This document shows positions 1-8,781 of a stretch of 64,000 bases of DNA, one piece after another (position 1 is the stretch's first letter; every line of letters begins with the position of its first letter). The DNA comes from Catellicoccus marimammalium M35/04/3 (GTDB lineage Bacteria; Bacillota; Bacilli; Lactobacillales; Catellicoccaceae): assembly GCF_000313915.1 (NCBI RefSeq), contig NZ_AMYT01000022.1, positions 1 through 64,000 of the forward strand. Reading direction: 5' to 3'. The notes beneath the pieces were generated by a model. The model was not told where the DNA came from. It ran no database searches and saw only the letters and a program-made list of their open reading frames with translations. The position numbers and the translations under genes were made by a program.

Positions 1-327
1 GAAAATGCTGAAAAATTATCACATCTTTTGTTTAAAGGTGAAGTTGAAAAACTATCTAAAGAAGAAATTGATGATGTTTTTGCACATGAAGATCATGTTT
101 CTATTTCAAACTCACTAGTAAATATTGTTGATTTACTAGTTAATACAGGAATTGAACCATCAAAACGTCAAGCAAGAGAAGATATTGAAAACGGTGCAAT
201 TTATATCAATGGGCGCCGAAATACAGATGTTAATAGTGTTATCAATCCTAACGATAATTATGATGGTGAATATCTAATTATTAGAAAAGGAAAGAAAAAA
301 TATTATATTGCAAAAATTATTAAATAA
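1..327 (+). CDS. tyrS: Tyrosyl-tRNA synthetase, C-terminal part (truncated by window edge)
   Basis: The reading frame is open from base 1, so only the last 108 residues are present. They match the C-terminal end of a class I tyrosyl-tRNA synthetase: a helical linker followed by an S4-like RNA-binding domain with the pattern [18 protein letters not shown], ending in a basic [11 protein letters not shown] tail. The enzyme charges tRNA-Tyr in the cytoplasm. It lies 13 nt before the tyrosine decarboxylase gene. In the tyramine clusters of enterococci and lactobacilli a second, dedicated tyrS regulated by a tyrosine T-box sits in this position, so this is probably that copy rather than the housekeeping one. 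That is inference, because its leader lies outside the window. Confidence 0.9.
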   Translation, partial: ENAEKLSHLLFKGEVEKLSKEEIDDVFAHEDHVSISNSLVNIVDLLVNTGIEPSKRQAREDIENGAIYINGRRNTDVNSVINPNDNYDGEYLIIRKGKKKYYIAKIIK

Positions 328-340
328 AGGAGATATTATC

Positions 341-2194
341 ATGGATAAAAATTTAAACATTGATGCATTATTTATTGGTGATAAAGCTGAAAATGGCGAA
401 ACATTTAAAGAATTAATGAACCAATTAATTGATGAACATATTGGTTGGAGAAGAAATTATATTCCTTCTGATAAAAATATTATTTCTGAAGAAGAAAAAA
501 CATCTGAAGATTATAAACAAACAACTAACCACATGAAAGAAGTTTTAGCTGAAGTTTCAAATCGTTTACGTACAGAATCAGTTCCATGGCATTCAGCTGG
601 CCGATATTGGGGTCACATGAACTCTGAAACGTTAATGCCATCTATCTTAGCATATACTTATGCTATGTTATGGAATGGTAATAACGTAGCTTATGAATCA
701 TCACCTGCTACATCTCAAATGGAAGAAGAAGTAGGTATGGATTTTGCTAAACTAATGGGATATAAAAATGGTTGGGGACATATCTGTGCTGATGGTTCAA
801 TCGCGAACTTAGAAGGACTTTGGTATGCTCGTAATATTAAATCTTTACCATTAGCAATGCGTGAAGTTTGTCCTGAATTAGTAGAAGGAAAAACAGAATG
901 GGAATTATTAAACTTATCTACAAAAGAAATCATGGATTTATTTGAAAAAGCAGGAGAAGAAGATAAGGTTGATGAATTAAAATCTCGTTCTGCACGTGGA
1001 GGAGAGAACTTAGATAAACTTGGAAAATGGTTTGTTCCACAAACTAAACATTATTCTTGGTTAAAAGCAGCAGATATTATTGGTATTGGATTGGATCAAG
1101 TAATTCCAGTTCCAGTTAATGAAGATTATCGTATGGACGTAGCTGCTTTAGAAAAACAAATTCGTGAATTATCTGATAAAGAAATTCCAGTACTTGGTGT
1201 AGTTGCCGTTGTTGGTTCTACTGAAGAAGGTGCAGTAGATAATGTTCATGAAGTAATTGCTTTACGTGATAAATTAGCAGAAGAAGGAATTGCAATGTAC
1301 GTACACGTAGATGCTGCCTATGGTGGATATGGCCGTGCATTATTCTTAGATGAAGATAATGAATTCATCCCTTATGAAGAATTACCTGAAAAATATTATG
1401 AAGCTGGCGTATTTACAGAAAATAAACAATATATCAAAGAAGATGTTTATAAAGCATATGAAGCAATTAAAGATGCGGATTCTGTGACAATTGACCCACA
1501 TAAAATGGGGTACATTCCATATTCAGCTGGTGGAATTGCAATCAAAGATATTCGTATGCGTGATGTAATTTCTTATTTTGCTACCTATGTATTTGAAAAA
1601 GGTGCAGATATTCCGGCATTACTAGGTGCATATATCTTAGAAGGTTCTAAAGCTGGTGCTACAGCCGCTTCTGTATGGGCAGCTCATAGAACATTACCTT
1701 TAAATTATAAAGGATATGGTAAATTAATCGGAGCTTCTATTGAAAGTTCACATCGATATTATGATTTCTTGAAAGATTTATCATTTGATATTGATGGACA
1801 TACAATTGAAGTTCATCCATTAGTTTCACCAGATTTTAATATGGTTGATTATGTTGTTAAAGAAAAAGGAAATGATTCTTTAGCAGATATGAATAAATTA
1901 AATCATGACTTATATGATCATGCTTCTTATGTGACTGGAAACTTATATTCTAAAGAATATATTGTATCTCATACAGATTTTGCAATTCCAGATTATGGCA
2001 ATAGTCCATTAACTTTTGTTAAAGGATTAGGATTTAGTGAAGAAGAATGGAATAAAGAAGGTAAAGTTACAGTTATTCGTTCTTCTGTTATGACTCCATA
2101 TATGAATAAAGCAGATAATTTTGAATATTTTGCTCCTAAGATTAAAAAGGCTTTACAAGAATACTTAGAAGAAATCATTTTATCTGAAAAATAA
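341..2194 (+). CDS. tdcA: Tyrosine decarboxylase (PLP-dependent)
   Basis: Converts tyrosine to tyramine and CO2 in the cytoplasm; with the antiporter TyrP it consumes protons and generates membrane potential. The start chosen is the ATG at 341, 7 bases after AAAGGAG, giving 617 aa, close to the 620-626 aa of known enzymes; an upstream start at 308 has no RBS. A group II PLP decarboxylase is indicated by [10 protein letters not shown] near the middle and by DPHKMGY, whose lysine (K388) should bind PLP. The length and the N-terminal [10 protein letters not shown] region fit tyrosine rather than glutamate decarboxylase. It lies between tyrS and tyrP, the usual order. A hairpin with a T-run follows it and would reduce read-through into tyrP. 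Confidence 0.95.
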   Translation: MDKNLNIDALFIGDKAENGETFKELMNQLIDEHIGWRRNYIPSDKNIISEEEKTSEDYKQTTNHMKEVLAEVSNRLRTESVPWHSAGRYWGHMNSETLMPSILAYTYAMLWNGNNVAYESSPATSQMEEEVGMDFAKLMGYKNGWGHICADGSIANLEGLWYARNIKSLPLAMREVCPELVEGKTEWELLNLSTKEIMDLFEKAGEEDKVDELKSRSARGGENLDKLGKWFVPQTKHYSWLKAADIIGIGLDQVIPVPVNEDYRMDVAALEKQIRELSDKEIPVLGVVAVVGSTEEGAVDNVHEVIALRDKLAEEGIAMYVHVDAAYGGYGRALFLDEDNEFIPYEELPEKYYEAGVFTENKQYIKEDVYKAYEAIKDADSVTIDPHKMGYIPYSAGGIAIKDIRMRDVISYFATYVFEKGADIPALLGAYILEGSKAGATAASVWAAHRTLPLNYKGYGKLIGASIESSHRYYDFLKDLSFDIDGHTIEVHPLVSPDFNMVDYVVKEKGNDSLADMNKLNHDLYDHASYVTGNLYSKEYIVSHTDFAIPDYGNSPLTFVKGLGFSEEEWNKEGKVTVIRSSVMTPYMNKADNFEYFAPKIKKALQEYLEEIILSEK

Positions 2195-2209
2195 TTTCTA
2201 ATTGCTAAT

Positions 2210-2243
2210 AAAGAAAGTGCTTATTTTATTAAGTACTTTCTTT
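2210..2243 (+). terminator. Hairpin between tdcA and tyrP (terminator or attenuator)
   Basis: A 14-base stem (AAAGAAAGTGCTTA pairing with TAAGTACTTTCTTT, one G-U pair) has a 6-base loop. Only three T residues follow, so termination is likely partial, which would let tyrP be expressed at a lower level than tdcA. Confidence 0.6.
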
Positions 2244-2282
2244 GTTAGATTTTATAAACTAAGGAAGGAGAAAGTTTAAAAC

Positions 2283-3698
2283 ATGGAAGACGGACAAAAA
2301 ACTTCTAAAAATATTACATTGGGTACTTTCGTCGGTATGACTATGGCATTATGTGCTACTGTTAGAAGTATCCCTTCTATTGCAGCTACAGGTTGGGCTC
2401 AAATTACATATATGTTATTCGCAGTTATTTTCTTTGCTTTACCTGTTGCTTTAATTTCAGGTGAATTAGGTACAATGTTACAAGGTGATGGAGGTCCACA
2501 GTTATGGGTATCTTCTGCACTAGGTAATCGTTGGGGATTTGTAACTTCTTGGTTACTATGGGTACAAATGTTTCCTGGTATGGTAATGGTAGCTTCAACA
2601 ATTGGGCCATTAATCGGTAATACAATTGGGAATGCTGAATTAGGCACAAATCATTATTTCGTATTAGCTTGTATTTTAGTATGTTATTGGATTATTACAA
2701 TTCTTAACTTAAAATTTGATATGGCTAAAATTGGTGGTCAATTAGGTGTCTGGTTAGGAGTTTATATTCCTATTGTTATCTTAATGGTAATGGGTGCTGC
2801 AGCTACATTTAAAACAGGAATCAATCCTTCTAGCACATTAGGAGCATTCTCTTTTGATAAATTAATTCCACATGATGCACAATCATTACAATATTTCGCA
2901 GCAATTGCTTTTGTTTTTGTAGGTATTGAATTATCATCTGTATATATTCCACGTTTACATGATGCAGAAAAAAATTACTCTAAAGGTATTTTAATTGCAT
3001 TATTAGGTTTAATTTTAATGAATATTGTTAACTCTATTTTTGTTGCTAATATTGTTCCAAGTGGACACATTGAATTATCAAATATTACACAACCTATTTT
3101 ATTATATTGTAATGTGTTACACTTACCAACATGGATTGCAAATGTATTTAGTTTCTTAGTTGTAATTGGAGTATTAATTCAATTGTCTGCATGGGTAACA
3201 GGACCAGGTCAAACTATGATCCAAGTAGCAAAAGCTGGTCAATTACCACCTAAATGGCATTTTTATCGTCAAAATAAATATGGTGTATCTAAGAATGTAG
3301 TATTAACTCAAACTATCTGTATTTCTTTATTTGCACTAATGTATGGATTTATGGATGATGTAAATGGTGTATTCTTAACATTAACAAATACAACAACAAT
3401 TTTATATGCTATTGTGTATGTATTAATTGCATTAGCTTTAATTAAATTAAGAAAATCTCAACCTAATGCAGAACGTCCATATCGTATTGGTAAAAAAGGA
3501 AATGGATTAGCATTTACTGTGGCAGGTGCTTTATTATTTGGGATTGCAGTAGTTATCTTTGCTACTTTATTTGCATCAGATATTAAGCAATCTATCATGA
3601 TTGTGATTTTAACTGTTATTTTAGTAATTGTTCCTATTTTAATTGATAAAGCGAAAAAAGATTCATGGGAACAAGACGTTTTAGATGATTTAAAATAA
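2283..3698 (+). CDS. tyrP: Tyrosine/tyramine antiporter
   Basis: A 471-residue, very hydrophobic protein of the APC (amino acid/polyamine/organocation) superfamily with about 12 membrane segments. The N-terminal half contains the glycine-rich helix break typical of the family (GELGTMLQGDGGPQLW). By position right after tdcA it exchanges external tyrosine for internal tyramine, which together with decarboxylation is electrogenic. AAGGAAGGAG precedes the ATG by about 12 bases. The nhaC-type gene found after tyrP in some tyramine clusters is absent; a strong terminator follows instead. Substrate assignment rests on context, since related glutamate/GABA antiporters look similar. Confidence 0.9.
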   Translation: MEDGQKTSKNITLGTFVGMTMALCATVRSIPSIAATGWAQITYMLFAVIFFALPVALISGELGTMLQGDGGPQLWVSSALGNRWGFVTSWLLWVQMFPGMVMVASTIGPLIGNTIGNAELGTNHYFVLACILVCYWIITILNLKFDMAKIGGQLGVWLGVYIPIVILMVMGAAATFKTGINPSSTLGAFSFDKLIPHDAQSLQYFAAIAFVFVGIELSSVYIPRLHDAEKNYSKGILIALLGLILMNIVNSIFVANIVPSGHIELSNITQPILLYCNVLHLPTWIANVFSFLVVIGVLIQLSAWVTGPGQTMIQVAKAGQLPPKWHFYRQNKYGVSKNVVLTQTICISLFALMYGFMDDVNGVFLTLTNTTTILYAIVYVLIALALIKLRKSQPNAERPYRIGKKGNGLAFTVAGALLFGIAVVIFATLFASDIKQSIMIVILTVILVIVPILIDKAKKDSWEQDVLDDLK

Positions 3699-3708
3699 TA
3701 GAAAAAGG

Positions 3709-3747
3709 GAAAAAAGTAGTTCTTTTATGAACTACTTTTTTCTTTTT
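3709..3747 (+). terminator. Rho-independent terminator after tyrP
   Basis: The perfect 14-bp stem GAAAAAAGTAGTTC / GAACTACTTTTTTC with a 6-base loop runs into a T-rich tract. Confidence 0.85.
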
Positions 3748-3764
3748 GTTCGTGTATAACGAAC
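3748..3764. promoter_or_regulatory. Inverted repeat GTTCGT-N5-ACGAAC (candidate operator)
   Basis: A perfect 6+6 palindrome with a 5-base spacer lies between the tyrP terminator and the deoxynucleoside kinase gene. A second, overlapping palindrome AACAA-TAT-TTGTT follows at about 3761-3773. A possible -10 (TACAAT) lies further down, near 3826. The regulator is unknown. Confidence 0.35.
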
Positions 3765-3871
3765 AATATTTGTTTATTCTTTAAGAACTATCTTTTATTC
3801 GTTGCGTATCTTAAAGGAAAAGAATACAATAAACTTTGTGATTAAAAAATAAACGAATGATAGGTGGAACT

Positions 3872-4510
3872 ATGAACATTGTAGTGGCTGGCATGATGGG
3901 TGCTGGAAAAACAACATATACAAATCAATTAGCAAAATGGTATCAATTAGAACCATTATGGGAAGCAGTAAAAGAAAACTGGTTGTTAGAGAAATTTTAT
4001 CATGAACCAAAAGAATGGGGATTTCAACTACAATTATTTTTCTTAAATGATCGTTTTGAAGGAATGAAGCGAGCGCTACAAGAAGGAGATTTCATCTTAG
4101 ATCGTTCGATTTATGAAGATGAAGTATACGCAGCGACTTTCCAAAAAATGGAATATATGAAAGACGTTGAATATCAGTTATATCAAGATATTTTACAAAA
4201 GTTCATTCATTTTTTGGAACAAGAAGCAGAGGAAGAGCCGATTGATTACTTAATTTATCTAGAAGGAAGTTTTGAAACGATTCTAGAACGTATTAAGGAA
4301 AGAAATCGTGATTATGAACAATTAGAAGAAGGGTGTCATCGTTATGAATATTATAAAACCTTATATGATGCCTATTGCGCTTGGTATGAGCAATATCAAG
4401 GTCCTAAATTAAAAATTGATATTGATGAATGGAAAATTATTGAAGAGCCAGAAAAAGTCCAAGCTTTTATTGAAAAAGAAATTCCACAATTAAAAGAATA
4501 TCGTAAATAA
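3872..4510 (+). CDS. Deoxynucleoside kinase (dAdo/dGuo kinase type)
   Basis: Phosphorylates deoxynucleosides to their 5'-monophosphates for nucleotide salvage. The ATG at 3872 is preferred over one 15 bases upstream because AGGTGG lies just before it; this gives 212 aa, normal for the family. The Walker A motif GMMGAGKT is at residues 7-14, and the family DR[ST] motif appears as LDRSIYEDEVYA in the middle. A lid region with arginines (RIKERNRDYEQ) follows. It is a single gene with its own terminator. The exact base preference (A, G or C) cannot be read from the sequence. Confidence 0.88.
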   Translation: MNIVVAGMMGAGKTTYTNQLAKWYQLEPLWEAVKENWLLEKFYHEPKEWGFQLQLFFLNDRFEGMKRALQEGDFILDRSIYEDEVYAATFQKMEYMKDVEYQLYQDILQKFIHFLEQEAEEEPIDYLIYLEGSFETILERIKERNRDYEQLEEGCHRYEYYKTLYDAYCAWYEQYQGPKLKIDIDEWKIIEEPEKVQAFIEKEIPQLKEYRK

Positions 4511-4548
4511 AACCCTCAAAAGATGAGCTCTCTTTTGAGGGTTCTTTT
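4511..4548. terminator. Bidirectional terminator between convergent genes
   Basis: The 12-bp stem AACCCTCAAAAG / CTTTTGAGGGTT is followed by T-rich sequence on the plus strand. On the minus strand it lies just beyond the end of the YueI-like gene, with only a short T-run. Confidence 0.8.
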
Positions 4549-4982
4549 TATTTTTTATGAAATAGTCGTTGCCAAAAAGAGGGATGCTCTTTGGTAGATA
4601 AAGATTGTTCTTGTTTTTCCTTTGCTTGGAAACAAGGATTTTCTACATGGACGGCTTCTTTAGCAGCATAGACTAAAATAACTGTGTCATCGGCTAGAGG
4701 TAAGCCATTCACCATAGTAAATGGACGCTGATATTTTTGTGCTAATTGAATACAACGATCTTGTATCGTTGTTGGAATTTGTTGGTGAATATAAAGCGTA
4801 CCTTCATTTTTTTGTAGTGTATCTTCTAATTGTTCCCATAAATTGTCTGCTTTTTGATCTTTGTTTTCCACATACAAGTAGCAACGTTCTAAAAAATTCC
4901 CTAAATAGCGACGCTTTTCATCAGGTTTGATTTGAGGACCACCGTACATTCCTTTTTCTAAGTAATCTTGCACGTCTTTCAT
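4548..4982 (-). CDS. YueI-like DUF1694 family protein
   Basis: A 144-residue soluble protein of the DUF1694 (B. subtilis YueI) family, recognised by its N-terminal pattern YLEKGMYGGPQIKPDEKRRYLG and the later PFTMVNGLPLADDTVILVY. The first motif is the most conserved part of the family and argues for the start chosen; GCAGGAGAAGTTT precedes the ATG on the minus strand. The function is unknown. The C-terminal 30 residues are charged and poorly conserved. It converges on the deoxynucleoside kinase gene and shares its terminator. Confidence 0.8.
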   Translation of the reverse strand: MKDVQDYLEKGMYGGPQIKPDEKRRYLGNFLERCYLYVENKDQKADNLWEQLEDTLQKNEGTLYIHQQIPTTIQDRCIQLAQKYQRPFTMVNGLPLADDTVILVYAAKEAVHVENPCFQAKEKQEQSLSTKEHPSFWQRLFHKK

Positions 4983-5031
4983 AAACTTCTCCTGCCTTTA
5001 TTTTATTCCCTTATATTATAACAAAAATCAC

Positions 5032-5060
5032 TTACGAGAATGTAGAACTTAGAGTATAAT
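5032..5060 (+). promoter_or_regulatory. Promoter of the tautomerase gene
   Basis: TTACGA (5032-5037), 17-base spacer, TATAAT (5055-5060), then 23 bases to the start codon with AAGGAG between. Confidence 0.6.
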
Positions 5061-5083
5061 AAAAATAAAAAAGGAGAAAAAGT

Positions 5084-5260
5084 ATGCCATTTATTCATGT
5101 AGAATTATTAGAAGGAAGAACTCCAGAACAAAAGAAAGCATTAATTGAAGATATTACAGAAGTTGTATCCAAAGATGCAGATGTACCAAAAGAACGTATC
5201 CATGTTATTATCCGTGATATGAAACATGGAGACTATGGTTGTGGCGGAGAAGTAAAATAA
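5084..5260 (+). CDS. 4-oxalocrotonate tautomerase family protein
   Basis: A 58-residue protein beginning MPFIHVELLEGRTPEQKKAL. Pro2, exposed when the initiator Met is removed, is the catalytic base of the tautomerase superfamily, and the size is normal for the small 4-OT class that forms hexamers. The family's conserved stretch VPKERIHVIIRDM and a glycine-rich tail (GDYGCGGEVK) are present. AAGGAG precedes the ATG. No aromatic degradation genes are nearby, so the physiological substrate is unknown; homologues of this kind (YwhB-like) are common orphan genes in Firmicutes. Confidence 0.9.
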   Translation: MPFIHVELLEGRTPEQKKALIEDITEVVSKDADVPKERIHVIIRDMKHGDYGCGGEVK

Positions 5261-5270
5261 TATATAAAAG

Positions 5271-5308
5271 AAAATCCTTGAAGATTTACTCTTTAAGGAT
5301 TTTTTTTG
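5271..5308 (+). terminator. Terminator after the tautomerase gene
   Basis: AAAATCCTTGAAG pairs with CTTTAAGGATTTT around a 7-base loop, followed by a long T-run. Confidence 0.85.
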
Positions 5309-5355
5309 TTAGATAAATAACTTTTTTAATGAAAAAAAAGGAGTATAATACAAAA

Positions 5356-5369
5356 TGTAAACGTTTTCT
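5356..5369 (+). promoter_or_regulatory. cre box (CcpA operator) before the C69 dipeptidase gene
   Basis: TGTAAACGTTTTCT matches the catabolite-responsive consensus TGWAARCGYTWNCW at every position. It lies 6 bases downstream of a -10 (TATAAT, 5344-5349) and just before the RBS GAGGAGG. An operator in this place usually blocks transcription, so repression by CcpA in rich sugar is the likely effect (inference). Confidence 0.65.
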
Positions 5370-5386
5370 TAAGAGGAGGAAGAATA

Positions 5387-6832
5387 ATGAATAGAAAATG
5401 GTTATATGGTGTTGGATTAGGGTTAAGTTTACTAGGTATGCAAAAAGCACAAGCTTGTACAACCGTGGTTGTGGGAAATCAAGCAACAAAAGATGGGTCA
5501 ACCATGATTGCTCGTAATGAAGATGTATCTACTCACCATGCGAAATATTTTAAAGTTTATCCAGCAAAGACAAACAAACAAAAAGAATTCCATGCAAATA
5601 TCAACAAATTTCATTACCCAATTCCTAAAAAAGCATTACGTTACACTGGAATGCCAGACTATAATGAAAAAGAAGGTTATTTTTTAGAAGGTGGCATTAA
5701 TGAAAAAAATGTTGCGATGAGTGCAACAGAATCTGCAAAAACAAATGATAAAATTCAAAAAATTGATCCTTTCGTCAAAGATGGGATTGATGAAGCTTCT
5801 ATGTTAAATGTCGTTTTACCTTATATTCATTCACCAAAAGAAGGAGTGGAACGTTTAGGTAAAATCGTAGAAGAAAAAGGAAGCACAGCTCCAAATGGTA
5901 TTATTTTCTCGGATAAAAATGAAATTTGGTATATGGAAATTGGTTCTGGTCATCAATGGGTAGCTCAACGTGTCCCAAGTAATACTTATGCAGTAATTCC
6001 TAATAAATTAGTACTAGGAAATATTAATTTTAAAGATCATAAAAACTTCATGTATTCAAAATCATTGCCAAAATTTGCTAAAAAACATCATCTATTAAAA
6101 GATGGTAAGCTAAATTTTGCTAAAGCTTTTGGTACAGATGATAAAGAAGATGCTAAATACAATTATCCACGTATTTGGGCAGGTCAACGTCTTTTGACTC
6201 CTTCAAAAAAACAAAAGATTACTAGTCATCAATGGAAGACATTTATGAAGCCAGATGAAAAGATTACGATTGATAAAGTAGGCCGTGTTTTAGGAGATCA
6301 TTTTGATGGTACAAAATATGATACTATGGGTGAAAATAAAGGAGGCTACCGTGCCATTAATGTTGCAACTAATGTAGAATCCCATATTTTACAATTACGT
6401 CCAAATCAAAAGAAATCATTAACAGGAATTCAATGGATGGCTATGGCTTCTCCATCAACTAGTGTTTATGTTCCATTCTATACAGATATTAAAGGTACAC
6501 CTAAAGCTTATCAAAAAGGAAATGGTACTTATAGTACAGATTCTGCTTACTGGACTTATAAATTAACTACTTTAATGGGAACTACTTATCATAATGCTCT
6601 TTATAAAGATCATATTTTACCAGTAAAAGAAAAAGTTCAAGCAAAATTAGAAAAGAATTTGGCAGCTAATGATAAAAAAGCAAAATCTTATAAAGGGAAT
6701 TTAGCTACTTATTTAACAAAATGTAATGATAACCAAGCTACTTGGGCTAGAAAACAGTTTACAACATTAAATAATGAATGTATTACTATTGCTACAACTC
6801 AAACGAATGATAAACATAATAGTCATTTATAA
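5387..6832 (+). CDS. Secreted C69 family dipeptidase
   Basis: A 481-residue N-terminal nucleophile hydrolase of peptidase family C69 (PepD type), which cleaves dipeptides. The first 23 residues form a short signal-like segment (YGVGLGLSLLGMQKAQA), and cleavage exposes Cys24 in ACTTVVVG, which aligns with the autocatalytic cysteine of the family. GSTMIARNED follows, the conserved substrate region. Most lactobacillal PepD enzymes lack a signal sequence, so this one probably acts outside the membrane. GAGGAGG precedes the ATG and a perfect cre box overlaps the transcription start region. The next gene is a di/tripeptide transporter, so the two may work together in peptide use. Confidence 0.88.
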   Translation: MNRKWLYGVGLGLSLLGMQKAQACTTVVVGNQATKDGSTMIARNEDVSTHHAKYFKVYPAKTNKQKEFHANINKFHYPIPKKALRYTGMPDYNEKEGYFLEGGINEKNVAMSATESAKTNDKIQKIDPFVKDGIDEASMLNVVLPYIHSPKEGVERLGKIVEEKGSTAPNGIIFSDKNEIWYMEIGSGHQWVAQRVPSNTYAVIPNKLVLGNINFKDHKNFMYSKSLPKFAKKHHLLKDGKLNFAKAFGTDDKEDAKYNYPRIWAGQRLLTPSKKQKITSHQWKTFMKPDEKITIDKVGRVLGDHFDGTKYDTMGENKGGYRAINVATNVESHILQLRPNQKKSLTGIQWMAMASPSTSVYVPFYTDIKGTPKAYQKGNGTYSTDSAYWTYKLTTLMGTTYHNALYKDHILPVKEKVQAKLEKNLAANDKKAKSYKGNLATYLTKCNDNQATWARKQFTTLNNECITIATTQTNDKHNSHL

Positions 6833-6846
6833 AAGATAAATTTCAC

Positions 6847-6890
6847 AATCACTCTTGGAAGTAAAAAATACTTTTGAGAGTGATTTTTTT
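6847..6890 (+). terminator. Terminator after the dipeptidase gene
   Basis: Stem AATCACTCT / AGAGTGATT, with further imperfect pairing inside the loop, followed by seven T. Confidence 0.8.
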
Positions 6891-7043
6891 GTGAAAAATA
6901 AAAAACGTAAATTAAAGGATGAAAAAGAGACTTAAAAGTAGAAAAATCCTATGCATAAAAGAATAGATTTTGTTTTTTTGAAAAGAAATATAGCTGTTAT
7001 AGTTTGTGATTTTAATTTGTTTTAAAGATATTTTATTTTTTAT

Positions 7044-7073
7044 TTGACAAATAAGAATTCAATTTGGTACACT
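7044..7073 (+). promoter_or_regulatory. Promoter of the peptide transporter gene
   Basis: Consensus TTGACA (7044-7049), an 18-base spacer, and TACACT (7068-7073) preceded by TGG, an extended -10. Confidence 0.7.
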
Positions 7074-7109
7074 ATCAAAAATACAAAATTTTAGAAAAGA
7101 GTTGATTTT

Positions 7110-8621
7110 ATGGCTAGGTACACAAGAGAAGAGATGGTAGAAAGCGTTCCCCAGACGGGCTTTTTCGGTCATCCAAAAGGATTAGGAAACTTATTCTTTA
7201 TCGAGTTTTGGGAACGATTTAGTTACTATGGGATGCGCGCAATTTTACTATACTTCATGTATACAGCAGTTGCGAGTGGTGGATTAGGACTAGAAAAAGG
7301 AATGGCACAATCCATTATGTCTTTATATGGTGCTTTGATCTATATGACAGGTATCATGGGTGGTTGGGTTGCTGACCGTTTAATTGGATCCCGTTCTGCA
7401 TTATTCTATGGCGCAATTTTAATTATGTTTGGACATATTGTTTTAGCAATTCCAAGCGGTGGGATTCCATTATTTTTAGTCTCAATGTTGTTAATTATTG
7501 TTGGTACAGGCTTAATGAAGCCTAATATTTCAAACGTAGTTGGTGGATTATATCGTAAAGACGACGAACGTATGGATAATGGATTCACTATTTTCTATAT
7601 GTCAGTAAACATGGGTGCATTAGTTGCTCCATTAGTCGTTGGACAATTACAAACAAAATATGGATTCCATATGGGATTCGGTGCTGCTGCTGTTGGGATG
7701 GCGTTAGCTCTATTAGGGTATATGCTATATAGTAAAAAATCTTTAGGGTTAGTCGGAAAAGACGTACCAAACCCATTGAGCCCAGAAGAGAAAAAACGTG
7801 TGATTAAGATTGTAAGTATTTGGGTTGTGATTTTAGCTGCCTTAGCAGGAGTTGCTTATATGACAAACCAATTAACTTTTGATAATTTCTCATACTTGAT
7901 TACATTCTTAGGAATTGTTATCCCAGTATACTACTTCACAATGATGTATCGTAGTCATAAGACAACAACAGAAGAAAAATCTCGTCTGTTAGCTTATATT
8001 CCGTTATTCTTATCTGCAGTAATGTTTTGGTCTATCCAAGAACAAGGTTCTTCTATTTTAGGTGCCTTTGCAGATACAAATACACAACGAAACTTGGAAG
8101 GAATTTTAGGAATTAACTATACAATTCCAGCTGCGTTCTTCCAATCTATTAACCCATTATTTATTGTATTATTAGCTCCTGTCTTATCAATGATTTGGGC
8201 AAAAATGGGTAAACGTCAACCATCTACTCCGGTTAAATTTAGTTTAGGATTATTATTTGCTGGATTATCTTTCTTATTAATGGTAATTCCAACAATGGGA
8301 ATGAAATCAGATACATTAATTAACCCAATGTGGTTAGTTGCTTCCTTTATTTTATGCGTACTTGGAGAATTATGCTTGTCTCCAGTTGGATCAAGTGTTT
8401 CTGTAAAATTAGCTCCACAAGCGTTTGAGTCACAAATGTTATCTATGTGGTTCTTAGCTTCAGCGACAGCGCAAGGGGTAAACGCTCAGTTAGTACGTTT
8501 ATATAACTTATGGTCTGAATCTAAATATTTCGGTTTCCTAGGTGCTTTAGCAATCGTATTAGCAGTTGTCGTATTATTACTTTCTCCATGGATGAAACGT
8601 AAAATGCGTGGTATTCGCTAA
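7110..8621 (+). CDS. dtpT: POT family di/tripeptide:proton symporter
   Basis: A 503-residue, multi-spanning membrane protein that imports di- and tripeptides with protons. The POT signature is clear near the N-terminus: FIEFWERFSYYGMRAILLYF (the ExxER motif), followed by GGWVADRLIGSR. About 12-14 hydrophobic segments follow, with a charged central loop around residues 205-230. The N-terminal FGHPKGLGNLF is typical of lactic acid bacterial DtpT. It is monocistronic, with a good promoter and a strong terminator. It lies directly after the secreted dipeptidase, which suggests a shared role in peptide nutrition. Confidence 0.93.
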   Translation: MARYTREEMVESVPQTGFFGHPKGLGNLFFIEFWERFSYYGMRAILLYFMYTAVASGGLGLEKGMAQSIMSLYGALIYMTGIMGGWVADRLIGSRSALFYGAILIMFGHIVLAIPSGGIPLFLVSMLLIIVGTGLMKPNISNVVGGLYRKDDERMDNGFTIFYMSVNMGALVAPLVVGQLQTKYGFHMGFGAAAVGMALALLGYMLYSKKSLGLVGKDVPNPLSPEEKKRVIKIVSIWVVILAALAGVAYMTNQLTFDNFSYLITFLGIVIPVYYFTMMYRSHKTTTEEKSRLLAYIPLFLSAVMFWSIQEQGSSILGAFADTNTQRNLEGILGINYTIPAAFFQSINPLFIVLLAPVLSMIWAKMGKRQPSTPVKFSLGLLFAGLSFLLMVIPTMGMKSDTLINPMWLVASFILCVLGELCLSPVGSSVSVKLAPQAFESQMLSMWFLASATAQGVNAQLVRLYNLWSESKYFGFLGALAIVLAVVVLLLSPWMKRKMRGIR

Positions 8622-8642
8622 TTTATCATTTAAAAATAATAG

Positions 8643-8682
8643 AACTCCTAAAAGCAGTGATGAGCTTTTAGGAGTTTTTTTT
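8643..8682 (+). terminator. Terminator after dtpT
   Basis: The perfect 13-bp stem AACTCCTAAAAGC / GCTTTTAGGAGTT is followed by a run of T. Confidence 0.9.
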
Positions 8683-8684
8683 GT

Positions 8685-8715
8685 AATAAAAAACCCAAAC
8701 ATTAAATGTTTGGGC
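8685..8715 (-). terminator. Terminator of sodA (minus strand)
   Basis: CCCAAACATT / AATGTTTGGG hairpin. On the minus strand it is followed by TTTTTTATT, so it terminates sodA. Confidence 0.8.
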
Positions 8716-8781
8716 TTTTATAGAATATCATTTTTGAATGGAAAGGATAGGGAAGAAAATTCTTCCCAACTATCTCTTTTA

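Noticed and set aside
7086-7100. CodY-like box (about 11 of 15 matches) before dtpT
   Set aside because: Four mismatches in AT-rich DNA are too many to support it by eye, although CodY control of peptide transporters is known in relatives.
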